This document shows positions 10,875-21,184 of a DNA stretch of 64,000 nt, piece after piece (position 1 is the first letter of the stretch; each line of letters opens with the position of its first letter). The DNA is from Cytidiella melzeri (taxonomy: Eukaryota > Basidiomycota > Agaricomycetes > Polyporales > Irpicaceae). The translations under genes were made by a program, and so were the position numbers. Location: NCBI GenBank assembly GCA_022592445.1, contig JABYQR010000151.1, positions 1 through 64,000 of the forward strand. The letters run 5' to 3'. The notes below the pieces were generated by a model. It worked only from the letters and a program-made list of their open reading frames with translations, searched no databases and was not told the origin of the DNA.

Positions 10875-12602
10875 ATGCCGTCCACACTCGCTGTCAATCG
10901 CTACATTGGTAAAGCACGGGCTACGCGCACGAAGCTCTCTCGTCTGCCATGGCGCACCCGGACTCGGCGCAAGGTGACGCAGACAAGAACCTTCACGCCC
11001 GCCGAGAGGAAGGCTGCGAAAGAGGCTGTCATGAGTAGGAAGGAGCAGAACAATACGAAGGTTTCAAACGCGCTACTAGAGGTATGGAAACTTGCTGAAG
11101 GCCTCCATCGCGACATCGGAACGAATACCGCCCAATACTGGTATGAGTACTTACTCCAACGCGCTGGAAAGAAAAAAACAACGCGTCGCACAGCACGTGG
11201 AATGCCTTCGTATCCCTCAAGGTGAAGGCCCACAACGACGGTTCGTAGCCCTCAGCGTTTTGACGGATGGATGGCTGACGCTGTTGTAGCACTCCCCGAC
11301 GGCGCTCCTGTGTCAAAGCTCCCGCTATCATGACCGAGATGCGGAACAAATGGAAAGCACTATCATCAGTGGAGAAGATCGAGGCAACTCAAGAGACTGT
11401 AACAAAACTCGGGGAAATTCGCGAGATGCAAAACTATGCTACCCACAACGTCTCCCTCAACGCCTTCCATGACGCGCGTGCACGTTGAAAAGCGTGCAGA
11501 CACAGATACGAGCTGCTTGACATCATGGAGACGTTGTATGACTAACTGACGGCGCATATCCATAGCTTGAGAACCTCTTCAACCGCACCGGCGTCGAGAT
11601 CTTGCTCTTCGCAAGCAGGTCCGATTCGTCGGCTTTCATGCACCCTTTGTCGTGGTCAACTGGAGATCACATCGACGAATACTTTCAGATGACATTCAAG
11701 AAGTCAACCGGGCAGTTTGCGGGAATGTTGGAGTGCTTTTTGCTGAGTGGGCTCGAAGGTACGTTGCATTACTGTCACGTAACAATACACATCACTTACT
11801 CATTACAGGCACGGTGAAAACATATCAAAACGACCTTTTGGAGTTGAAACAGAAGACTGCAAGCTGATCTTCGAAAAGCTGGGTAAGTAGTACATGCATC
11901 TTGCATCGCATATCTTACTGATATCATGTGCTATCAGAGGCTACTGCGCACCCCCACAAAGTGTCTCGCATGTTCTACTCAGATTTCTATCACCACATCA
12001 CTGAGAAGTATGGCATTATCATCGAGAACTGGCCGCTGCCGGTCTTCACATCTCCAGGCAGCATTGGCTCGCGCATCGAGCTCAACACCTTGTTCAACGC
12101 ATGGGAATCGGGGGCCACGCGTTTCCGTCGCCTCACTCCCGCAGAACTCATTGAATGGGAGCGCCAGCAAGCTCAGGCACGTCAACAGACTACTCCCATG
12201 ACCCAGGCCCCTGGAAGCAGCGATGCATCTTCGACTGCTCCGGTCACTGGTGACGGACCTGACGCAGACCCAAATGCCCCTGCCTCCGCTGCTCCCTCAA
12301 CGTCTATCACACCGGCAGCAGGCCCTGCTCCCTCGACCTCCACCGCGCCGACTGCCCTCAACCCTCCTGTCACGGCTTTGACAGGTACAAGTCAAGCCTA
12401 TGGAACCAGTGTATTTGCTGTAGGTAACAGAGAACTCGTCACGAAAAAGCCCCGGAAAACTCGCTCGGACAAGGGCAAGCTGCGCGGGCCCAGCAAGAAG
12501 AAAGTACAGACGTCGGGTGCACCTGCGAGCGGAGCATCGGGTGCTGACGTGGGATCGAGTGCAGCAGGTGCTAGTACGGGCTCGGGTGCAGTTGCAGCCT
12601 GA
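10875..12602 (+). pseudogene. KDZ passenger gene P2, HMG-box-like region, frameshifted
   Basis: Exon 1 runs from ATG 10875 to 11140 and splices (intron 11141-11193) to TWNAFVSLKVKAHNDG, then (intron 11241-11289) towards IMTEMRNKWKALSSVEKIEA. The pattern NAFxxxK..(I)xxEMxxKWKxLSxxEK resembles an HMG-box DNA-binding domain; this is inference. Further exons cover 11560-11760, 11813-11882 and 11938-12602. The last ends in an Ala/Pro/Thr-rich tail with a basic KKPRKTRSDKGKLRGPSKKK stretch. Frames break near 11314, 11487 and 11858, each needing a one-base shift, so this copy is probably non-functional. It follows P1 on the same strand by about 190 bp and belongs to the same transposon. Confidence 0.6.
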
Positions 12603-12846
12603 AGCCTATTGCACCCATCCTCGAAATTCTATCGTCCTCGTCCGAGTCGCTTTCCTCGCACTCGTCCGAGTCGCTGTTCCTGCCCTCGCTCTCGTACTTG
12701 TCGCTTTCACCGTCCTCGTTGTTGTCATTGCCCACGCCCTTGGCCTTGTTGCCATCCCGTCTCCGTCTCCGTCTCCGTCCTCGTCGTTTCCGTCCCCGTC
12801 ATTTCTGCCGTCTGCATCGTCGCCGTCGCTGCCCTCGTTGTTCTAG
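12603..12846 (+). repeat. C/T/G-rich low-complexity tract
   Basis: A degenerate array of TCGTCCGAGTCGC- and CCGTCT-type units follows the P2 stop codon. It is open in several frames only because of composition; I do not call a gene here. Confidence 0.7.
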
Positions 12847-13079
12847 GATGGTTTCATTACCTTATTTGCAGTCTTTAGTTTTTTTTCGCACCTGTATACA
12901 CGTCATATCACAATTTTGCAATACATATGCTTACTTGTAACATTGAGCTTGTGATTCTGTGACTACAGTATGTCTATGTGTACAGAAAGTTGCAACTGGT
13001 GGGTGGGTGTTGATAGAAGTATGATACAATGAAGTGCAGGGTATCAGGAAGGCAATGGGGAAGGAGTGATGAGCACCGC

Positions 13080-14530
13080 TCAGTCTTGATGGGAGGCGCG
13101 GATAGACAAGTGGGAAGGCGGGCTGTCATGGATGGCCTGACTAGCCCTTAATTTTCGCAATTTACCTCTTGTTTTTATCTGTAAAACTCCGGGCTACAAC
13201 CTAGTTTCAATTCTCTTTGCATAAACTCCTTTGCACGTCTATTAAGCGCCCGTATCACGTGGCTTAGACGCTCCACACGGTCACATTACTTGCTACTACG
13301 TCACACTGGCATGTGACTTAGCTTAAGTAAGACCACATGGCTACAGACACATGGCTCAGCCCATAGCTAGGGTTTGACGTCATAGATACCATCCACATGG
13401 GCTCCTTATTGTTCTTTCCCTATTGTTCTCTTTATGGAAGGATGTTCTCACAGGTGTGGGAATGGAATACAATAGTTGGTCTCCTTTTAGATAGATTCTC
13501 TCACGGGTAGAGTTCTTGGCAAGGTCTAGACAATAGCTATTGTTCTCCTTTAGGTAGTTCTTTTGTTCTTTGTTCACATGGCTTCTTGCAAAGCCTGCCC
13601 TCAACATGGTCTGTGCGCAGGTCCCTGAAGTCTATATATACTGCTGCATGTACGCTCCTAGCCCCCATCTCGACCTCTTGGTCTTTACTGGGCTAGGTAA
13701 GCAACCCCCTCTTGTACTACATAGCTGGTAGTCACAATACTAACTTGGTCTTTACTGGGCTAGATATCTGTATAAGGTTTATAGTTGGTGAAAGCATTGT
13801 GCTATACGCCTGCCACCACCTCGTCGTCGTCTTCCACTCCGTGTCCCTAGTTGTTACGTCGAGCTCCGTCTCCGTGACACGGGCAGACGGCGAGGAACGA
13901 AGGAATGATGGGAGGGAGAGCGAGAGGCGCGCAGGAAGTTGAGCAGACACTCAGTCTTGATGGGAACCGCAGATAGACAAGTGGGAAGGCGGGCAGACGG
14001 CGAGGAACGAAGGAATGATGGGAGGGAGGGAGGGAGACGCGCAGGAAGACTGACAGACGCTCAGTCTTGATGGAGGTACGGGGAGGCACGTGGGAAGGCG
14101 GGCAGACGGCGAGGAACGAAGGAATGATGGGAGAAATTGAAGGAGGCGCGCAGGAAGACTGACTTGATGGGCGGCACGGGGAGGCACGTGGAAAGGCGGG
14201 CAGACAGCGAGGAACGGAGGAATGATGGGAGGGGGGGAGGGAGGCGCGCAGGAAGACTGGCAGACACTCAGTCTTGATGGGAGGTACGGGGAGGCACGTG
14301 GGAAGGCGGGTAGACAGCGAGGAACAGAGGAATGATGGGAGGGAGGGAGGGAGGCGCGCAGGAAGACTGGCAGACGCTCAGTCTTGATGGGAGGTACGGG
14401 GAGGCACGTGGGAAGGCGGGCAGACAGCGAGGAACGAAGAAATGATGGACAGCACTCAGTATTGATGGGAGAAACAAAGGGAGGCGCGCAGGAACATGGG
14501 CAGACAACGAGACACTCAGTATTGATGGGC
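13080..14530 (+). repeat. right subterminal tandem repeats of KDZ element
   Basis: Six to seven units of roughly 100-120 bp each contain GGCGAGGAACGAAGGAATGA, GCGCGCAGGAAGACTG and CTCAGTCTTGATGG and read on the plus strand. They are the inverted counterpart of the two or so units at 5085-5440. The array is interrupted by the solo LTR at 13124-13879. Confidence 0.88.
13124..13879 (+). mobile_element. solo LTR of gypsy family G1, inserted in KDZ repeats
   Basis: Starts TGTCATGGATGG and ends CTCCGTGACA. It is flanked by the 5-bp duplication CGGGC (13119-13123, 13880-13884), and removing it restores a KDZ repeat unit. It is the same family as the G1 LTRs (37985-38733, 45037-45785) in opposite orientation. 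It keeps the TATA box, the ATCTCGACCT start region, and two copies of TTGGTCTTTACTGGGCTAG flanking a GTAAGC..ACTAAC..TAG segment. It arose by recombination between the two LTRs of a full element. Confidence 0.93.
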
Positions 14531-14780
14531 TAGAACACCGACACACATGCTGTGACACTGTTTGACAGCTACTGATTGATAAGATAGGCACGTGCTCCAC
14601 AAAACGTATCCAGATAATGACTCTGAGCCGCGGATCTAGGGTCTTACTCAACATGGAATTAAGGTCGTTGTTCATTGTTTATCTCGCAGTATGCGCTACA
14701 TAGCACTTCACACCTGCTTAGGTTGGCAATTTGGCCCGCACGGCATGTATGTACGGTCCGTGATGTAGGAGGTCCAGGTG
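14420..14780 (-). repeat. right terminal inverted repeat of KDZ element
   Basis: Reverse complement of 4810-5170 with few mismatches; the outer end is followed by the target duplication CGAGGATT. Confidence 0.9.
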
Positions 14781-14879
14781 CGAGGATTGTTGCTGGAACT
14801 ATCTATTGGACAATTTGTGGAATATCTGTAGTGACGACAGGTTGTAAATGAGTGTATTTTACGATAGCTTTCTATTGAA

Positions 14880-14993
14880 TGTTGTCCTGCAAAAACGCGT
14901 CGTCGCCGGCCAGCAAGAGCACTCATCCTGGCTTTGCTCCTTGGTGGCAGAGGTTCAAATGGGTTAATGCAGGTGTTATTGACTTGGAGTAGT
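14880..14993 (+). pseudogene. fragment resembling tail of the 4231-4785 membrane protein
   Basis: In one frame this stretch reads HPGFAPWWQRFKWVNAGVIDLE then TAG, closely matching the tail DPWWQRFKWASASKVGVD of the gene on the other side of the KDZ element. No upstream helices are found because the KDZ end is close. It is either the C-terminus of a tandem paralogue or a duplicated fragment. Confidence 0.45.
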
Positions 14994-15293
14994 GTTCGTG
15001 GTAGTTTAGCATTCATCGGAGCAATTCGTCTGAGAGGTTGAATCCTTTCCACTGTTTCTTATGACGTTATTTATGGGAATTTATTTGAAGTCGCGAACGT
15101 CACAATTTTGTGATTTTTCATGTCACAATCATGGTTTCGACCGGTGCACTCGCAAACACGCGATAGCAAACAAAAAACAAGAAACCACTCACCACACTCG
15201 GGCGCTTCAATAGCGCTTAACATGCCGCTGCTTTCCTCAATTGGCAAGTTCGGTCTCCCACGCTCCTCCCCAGCATCCAGGAAGGATTTCTAA

Positions 15294-15454
15294 GGGCCTG
15301 ATCGGCTGCGCATTATGTAGTCGCATTATGGAATAATCCCCCGCCAAATAAAATAATCTAGCGCTTAATTCGACTTATTTCCGCAGCGACTTATTTCCTT
15401 ATTGGCGGGGTATTATTCATAAGTCGACTACATAATGCGGCGCCGATCAGGCCC
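15294..15454. mobile_element. PIF/Harbinger-like MITE
   Basis: 161 bp without coding capacity. The ends GGGCCTGATCGGC and GCCGATCAGGCCC are inverted repeats of about 55 bp with minor mismatches, sharing GCATTATGTAGTCG and CCCCGCCA. TAA flanks both sides (15291-15293, 15455-15457), the 3-bp target duplication expected of Harbinger-type elements. Confidence 0.85.
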
Positions 15455-15457
15455 TAA

Positions 15458-16101
15458 GACACAAATCTTCACATAGCTATAGAATAATAGGATTGAGCAA
15501 TTATTGTAATTCTTTTCTCCTACTATGTAATGTTCAATTTGTGCAGCAACACCCATAACCTGTTATAAAGCACTTGGAGATCAATAAAGCAATGAATTCC
15601 AGTAGCTCCATGGCTCCAGTGACAATGAGATTGTTGCATTAGTATACTACTATACATTACAGGTGTGTTGATTTTGTACTGGGGGAATTCAGCTGCACAG
15701 TGAGCTTGCAAAGCCTTTTTAATACCAAGAGGGCCCCGCCGCTCGGGCGGCTCAACCCCCATATTTGGTCTCCCATCAAAACTCGCGCAAATAGACGCTT
15801 GATGGTGAGGACCGTGGACTCGTTTCGCGAAAGTCGTTCACGCCCTCGTTTCGCCCATTGTGACCGTGCAAACAAGTGGTTTCTTGATAAAAACCCAAAA
15901 ATAACTCCATAGTTTCTTCTGGAACACCGTCCAATTCAATTGTATTTCACAGTCACGAAACCAACTCGTTTGTTGTTGTATGCTGAATATTGTATCACTA
16001 GAAGCTTTGGTACTATGCGGAATCTATGCCTCGGTTGGCCTGCTGAAGCTGGCTACTACATTCTATTGTATACACCCAGTTTTCAGATGCTACTATCATA
16101 A
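15458..16101. other. intergenic sequence, original upstream region of nuo51
   Basis: No gene that I can support. Short open frames on both strands have no recognisable motif. Together with 21013-21184 it would form the region upstream of nuo51 before copia C2 inserted. Confidence 0.5.
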
Positions 16102-16106
16102 ACTTG

Positions 16107-16449
16107 TGTTGTTTGAGCAGGTGTGCGAGCGAACACGAAAGAGCGAGAGCGAAATGATGAGGATACATTATAGTCGTTAATTACATGGGGTTTATATACA
16201 TAACCAGCGAATGCGGAAACTACCAATACAGAGCGCGAGACGGAGTTAAGAATGTAGGTAGTAATGTGGGTACTCGGATGTGAAGTGGGGGCGGACATAC
16301 AAACATAGAAATAAAGAGAATGAAATAGACGGATGACATAGAAAGAGAAAGCGGATACTAACGGGAAATGTACAATGAAATCATTCAGAATGGTGAGAGC
16401 GCATCAATACCTTCTCTACCGAGATGGCCGAGCGTCATGGCGAACGACA
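16107..16449 (-). repeat. 3' LTR of C2
   Basis: On the minus strand it begins TGTCGTTCGCC and ends CAAACAACA, with a TATA box (GTATATAAACC) about 80 bp from its end. It is almost identical to 20666-21007. Confidence 0.92.
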
Positions 16450-16456
16450 CTCCCCC

Positions 16457-19400
16457 TCAACGAGTTGCCAGGTGAATGAGCGCGAGTTGTTCTTGGTGCT
16501 TGATGCGAGGCAGCGCCTTGGTGAGGATATCGGCGCAGTTCTCCTTGGAGGAACAATGAGGTATCTTGATGATTCCGTCTAAGACGCGTTCTCGCACGAA
16601 GTGATGGCAAATGTCGATGTGTTTAGAGCGTGAATGGAATTGATGGTCTTGGGCGAATGAAATCGCGGCGAGGTTGTCGGTAGCGATGATGGTGGGTCCA
16701 GCGGTGAGGAAACCTAATTCGGACATCAATGTCCTTAACCAAACTCCCTCCTTTATCGCGTAAGCCAACGCGACGTATTTGGCCTCCATAGTCAACAGCG
16801 CAACCGTAGTTTGCTTTTTCGAACTCCAACTGACAATGCCTCCTCCGATGAGGAAAGCGTAACCAGATACCGAGCGACGGTCTCCGCAATTTTGGCCCCA
16901 GTCGGCATTGCTGAAACCTGTAATGATGAGTTCGGAATTGTTCCCATACGTGATACCATAAGTTTGAGTTTTCTTGAGGTACCGGAGAACGTGTTTGGCA
17001 GCCGTCCAGTGGGTGGTCGTGTGAGAGGTATTGAATTGACTGAGAGTTTGGACCGCGAATGAGATGTCGGGTCGAGTTCCAACAGACGCGTACATGAGGG
17101 AACCAATGAGGGCTTGGTATGGAACATCGGTGAGAAGTTCTTCGTCTTCTGCTGCTGGTGAGAGAACGGTGTTGGCTTCAAGAGGAGTCGAGACGGGGTT
17201 GCAGGTGTCCATGCCAAAACGTGATAAGATATTGTCAATATAGTGAGATTGGTTGAGTGTGATGGAGTGCGAACGGCGTTTGCGAAGGATTTGAATGCCA
17301 GCGTAGAGAGTGGCTTTGCCTAGATCGGTGATGTCAAAGTGTTTCCGTAGGTCGGCCTTTAGAGTTGTGATGATGCCGAGGTCGTTGGAGATAATTAAAC
17401 AGTCGTCCACATGGGTACCGATGAGGACGAGGTCGGATTTTGTCATGCAATAGTAAAGGCAGGGATCGGCCTGCGAACGAGTGAATCCAAGGGATTCGAG
17501 TAATACGCGGTCGAGTTCCTGTCGCCAAGCTTGTCCTGCTTGTTTGAGGCCGTATAGCACCTTCTTGAGGTGGTACACACGTGAAGTGCCGTCTTCGTAG
17601 CCAGGTGCCTGCTTCATAAAGATGGCTTCCTGTAGAGGCGAGTTGAGGTATGCCCCTACAACATCGACTTGGTGAAGTTCGAGGTTGAGGCAAGCTGTAA
17701 TGGCGATGAGTAAATGAAACGTTTCGAGGCACATAACGGGAGCGTGCGTAGCGAAGAAATCCTGTCCAGGGATTTGGGAAAAACCTTGTGCGACGAGTCG
17801 CGCTTTGTACTTGACAATTTTCCCTTCCGAGTCGCGCTTGATCGCGAAAACCCAGCGGCATCCGACAGCCTTGCGATCGGATGGTAATTCTTCGACGTCG
17901 TAAGTGCCCAGCTTCTTGAGTTGGCCCATTTCCTTGTCCAAGGCCTCTTTCCAAAGAGGCCAGTCATCGCGAGCTTGAACTTCTTTGAGAGTTTGCGGTG
18001 TGTCAGGATCGAATGCGGAGAAGCAGAGATTGGCCTTGTCGATCGAGGGTTCGTCGATCTCCCCCTGTCCCGGTAGTCCGGATACAGGCGGAAGCAAATG
18101 TGTGTCTTTATGTCTGGGCTTGGCAGACATTGACCTAAGCGTACGTTGAGGGCCGTTGTTGACTTTGAGATAATTGACACGTTCGACGTTCCGGCGACCG
18201 CGTGTGACAGCCAAGGAAGGCTTGATTTTGGTCTTGGATTGGGCAGAGGTAGGTACCGTGGTAGTAATTGCGATGGGTGTAGTCGATGCCGTAGTGGTGT
18301 TAGAAGATTTTTCCCCCTCAAGACCAGAAGTCGAGTCGATGATGGGCGCGGTAAGGGTGTCATTGCTGGGAAAAATGACTTCGCAGGAGACGAGAACCTT
18401 TCTCGTTTCCGGCACGTAGTATTGCCAACCTAGAATACTTTCCCGCATCCCTACAAATTTCCGTTTGATGGACTTAGCGTTGAGTTTAGACGATGATACG
18501 TTCACCTTGACAAAACACGTAGTCCCAAACTCATGTATATCCCTCATGTCCGGCTTCTTCTTCCACAGCGCCTCAAACGGCGTCAGGCCGGGCAGAGCAC
18601 AAGTTGGGGAGCGGTTTTTCAAGTAGGCTGCGTAATGAACGGCTTCACCCCACAGGAACTTGGGAAGTTCGTGCGCAAGAAGCATTGCGCGCGCATGTTC
18701 CACAAGCACGCGGTTGAGGCGTTCGGCGATGCCGTTGTACTCGGGGGAATAGGGTGTGGTGGGTTCGAGTTGGATGCCGCGAGAATCAATGTAGGTTTTG
18801 AATTTTCCGAGCGTGTACTCCTTTGCATTGTCGACACGGATGGCTTTGATTCTTTGGCCAATCTGATTTTCGATGTATGCGTCGAGTTCCTTGAAGCGGA
18901 GGTGTGCCTGGTCCCTATCCTTCAAGAGGGCGACCCAGACAAATTGTGAGTAATAGTTCGTGAACGTAATCATATAGACGTGACCGTCGATTGTTTCCAC
19001 CAACGCTGGTCCCCATATATCAGAGAACATAAGCTCCCCGACTTGTGACACCTTCCGAAGAGTCTTCTGAGGGAATGAGGCCCTCGAGTGTTTCGCCTGG
19101 ATGCAGGTCTCGCATGTGAAGTTGAAGTCTGAAGTGGTATCAACGTTGATACCAGTGGCGAGACCGTCCTTGACGAGCTGTTCGAGTTGGCGCTTGTTGA
19201 CATGACCAAGCGTGCAGTGCCATTCAAACCAGGAGCGCTTGTCCTGCGCAATTGAAGCGATTGAGGAGGCGGATTTAACGGACATACAATATAAATTGTC
19301 GGATTTTGTTCCGCGTCCGATGATTTTCCTTCCGTCCTTGAATAACAGGTCCTTCTCCCTTCCCTCGTAGGTGAGCCCTTCAGAAGTAAGTCGTCCGAGC

Positions 19401-20512
19401 GAAATAAGATTAAATTTCATGGAGGGGGCGTGGAGCGCATTCTTCAAAGTGATGGGGAAATTGCCGTGTTTGGTGGTGAAAATGACTTTGATGTCGCCGC
19501 GGCCTAAACTCGGGCAGTTACCGACGCCCTGAATTAAGCTTGGCGCCTCCCGCTAATTAGTGAATTGAGATCTGTCAGATACGATGTGTGATGTCGTGCC
19601 TGTATCTGCTAACCATACACCCTCGGTGGCGATGTTAGCGTTCTCAATGGCTGGGAAGGCGTACTCGTCGGGTTCATTGTCGCTGTCCTCGGCGACATGA
19701 GCGTAATCCCTCTTTCCTTTTCCTTTCTCCCTCTTCCTGTCCTTTGTTCCTCCGCCCTTATCCTTCCTATCCTTTTCATCTTTCTTCTTTGCCTCCGATC
19801 TACACTCCGGCTTTATGTGACCTTCTTTTCCGCATCCATGGCAAAATACTCCGGAGCAAAACTTGGAGCGCTTGGGTTTGGCGTGAAGGGAGGTATCTGT
19901 AGAAGAGCGCTCCTTGCGGCGATTGTCTTCCTGTAAGATTCGGGCGATGATACCGGCGGAGGTTTGAGTATTGTCGAGGGTAATTGATGAGATCATGGGA
20001 TCCCAACTCTGAGGTAAAGCGGTGAGGATCACGGAAGCTAATTCAGGGTCCGAAATTGGGGTCTTCTGGATCAAATTGATCTCTTGCCAAAGACCCTTGA
20101 TCTTCCGGATTTCTTCCTCAAGGTCGGAACCTTCCGTGATGGTATAGCGTAAGAATTTTCAACGCAGAACAATAAGAGATACGGCGCCTTCCGTAGTGAA
20201 TATATTTGCAAGCGCGTCGAAGGCTTCCTTGGAAGTGGTCGCGCTAAGAACGTGGGCCATCATGGCATTTGATATCCGAAGTCTGATGGCGGTAAGCGCC
20301 TTTTGGTCTTTCTTATTCCATTCGATTTTGTTGGCGTCAGATGCGTGTCGGGTGATCGTACCGTCTGTATACCCCCATAAACCCATGTCTGATAAGATGT
20401 CCGTAATTTGAATGCGCCAGGTAATATAATTCTCGGCTCCCCGTAGTGGGTCAATATGGTAGGTCCCCGAACCTTCGTTGCTAGTAACAGCGGGTGCAGT
20501 AGTGGTTGACAT
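16457..20512 (-). pseudogene. C2 gag-pol polyprotein with two in-frame stops
   Basis: One frame of about 1350 codons. Gag (from 20512) has the zinc knuckle CHGCGKEGHIKPEC. The protease is ADTGTTSHIV. The integrase has H-H-C-C (WHCTLGHV..CETC) and a D,D,E core. RT_2 has an intact THVDDCLI box, and RNase H has MEAKYVA and SKHIDICHHF. Two nonsense codons interrupt it: TGA at about 20157-20159, where the homologous gag-only protein (59203-60051) has Arg, and TAG at 19553-19555. The long integrase/RT part (19447-16457) is open. As a copia element it would replicate through cytoplasmic virus-like particles. Close to functional, but needs suppression or repair of two codons. Confidence 0.9.
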
Positions 20513-20645
20513 ATTGTCGGCGACCTAATCGCAAGATTGTGGGGATATTGAGGCCTATTGGGCATATCGCCGACGTACTGTCGCCTAGAGTGAAATAGTA
20601 GAGATCAAAGAAATTCTTTGAGAAAATAATATGTTGCACTTGTTA

Positions 20646-20665
20646 GAGCGCGGGGCTCATAACCT
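20646..20665 (-). promoter_or_regulatory. C2 primer-binding site, initiator-tRNA anticodon arm type
   Basis: Immediately inside the 5' LTR the minus strand reads GGTTATGAGCCCCGCGCTCT, the complement of an initiator methionine tRNA anticodon loop and stem (GGGCTCATAACC), as used by Drosophila copia with a half-tRNA primer. The same motif recurs at 35319, 60212 and 63030. Confidence 0.75.
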
Positions 20666-21007
20666 GTTGTTTGAGCAGGTGTGCGAGCGAACACGAAAGA
20701 GCGAGAGCGAAATGATGAGGATACATTATAGTCGTTAATTACATGGGGTTTATATACATAACCAGCGAATGCGGAAACTACCAATACAGAGCGTGAGAAG
20801 GAGTTAAGAATGTAGGTAGTAATGTGGGTACTCGGATGTGAAGTGGGGGCGGACATACAAACATAGAAATAAAGAGAATGAAATAGACGGATGACATAGA
20901 AAGAGAAAGCGGATACTAACGGGAAATGTACAATGAAATCATTCAGAATGGTGAGAGCGCATCAATACCTTCTCTACCGAGATGGCCGAGCGTCATGGCG
21001 AACGACA
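20666..21007 (-). repeat. 5' LTR of C2
   Basis: Partner of 16107-16449. It ends 177 bp before the nuo51 start codon and is oriented so that C2 is transcribed away from nuo51. Confidence 0.92.
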
Positions 21008-21184
21008 ACTTGTACCATCGCTCCTTTTCTTTCAATCCCTCAAGTCTTGTCAAATTGTACGAACGAATTAGGCGGAAGGCTTTAATCCGTCTAACGAGCG
21101 CTACATCAGTTCGGTTCGAGTTATTCCGCTTCCCGGCCAACCCCGCACTCCCCGACCGCTGCTCCTTGCTCAACGACCACGACG

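Larger units (their letters stand above)
4810..14780. mobile_element. KDZ superfamily DNA transposon with passenger genes
   Basis: A complete DNA transposon. The left end begins CACCTGGACCTCCTACATCA at 4810 and the right end (14780 inward, minus strand) begins identically. Each end is flanked by the same 8 bp, CGAGGATT (4802-4809 and 14781-14788), as expected for this superfamily. Inside are a KDZ transposase gene on the minus strand and two passenger genes on the plus strand, transcribed divergently from about 9100-9330. The ends carry subterminal tandem repeats. Length is 9971 bp, of which 761 bp is a later solo LTR plus its duplicated target. Ends, target duplication and transposase agree, so I am confident. 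Confidence 0.92.
16107..21007 (-). mobile_element. full-length Ty1/copia element C2
   Basis: A complete element with LTRs at 16107-16449 and 20666-21007 that are nearly identical (about two substitutions and possibly one indel). It is flanked by the 5-bp duplication ACTTG (16102-16106 and 21008-21012). The polypurine tract (minus-strand GTTGAGGGGGAG) adjoins the 3' LTR at 16450-16461, and the primer site lies at 20646-20665. The single gag-pol frame has only two nonsense codons. Low LTR divergence means a young insertion. Confidence 0.95.

Noticed and set aside
12609..12878. Arg/Pro/Cys-rich protein (SRPRPSRFPRTR..)
   Set aside because: Open frames arise in several phases from a C/T/G-rich degenerate repeat; no start context or conservation.
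15720..15760. Possible tRNA-like GC-rich hairpin (GGGCCCCGCCGCTCGGGCGG)
   Set aside because: No cloverleaf, anticodon arm or B-box pattern could be assembled.
20646..20665. Initiator tRNA gene fragments at the GGGCTCATAACC sites
   Set aside because: Each copy abuts an LTR end at the primer-binding position and lacks the rest of a tRNA.
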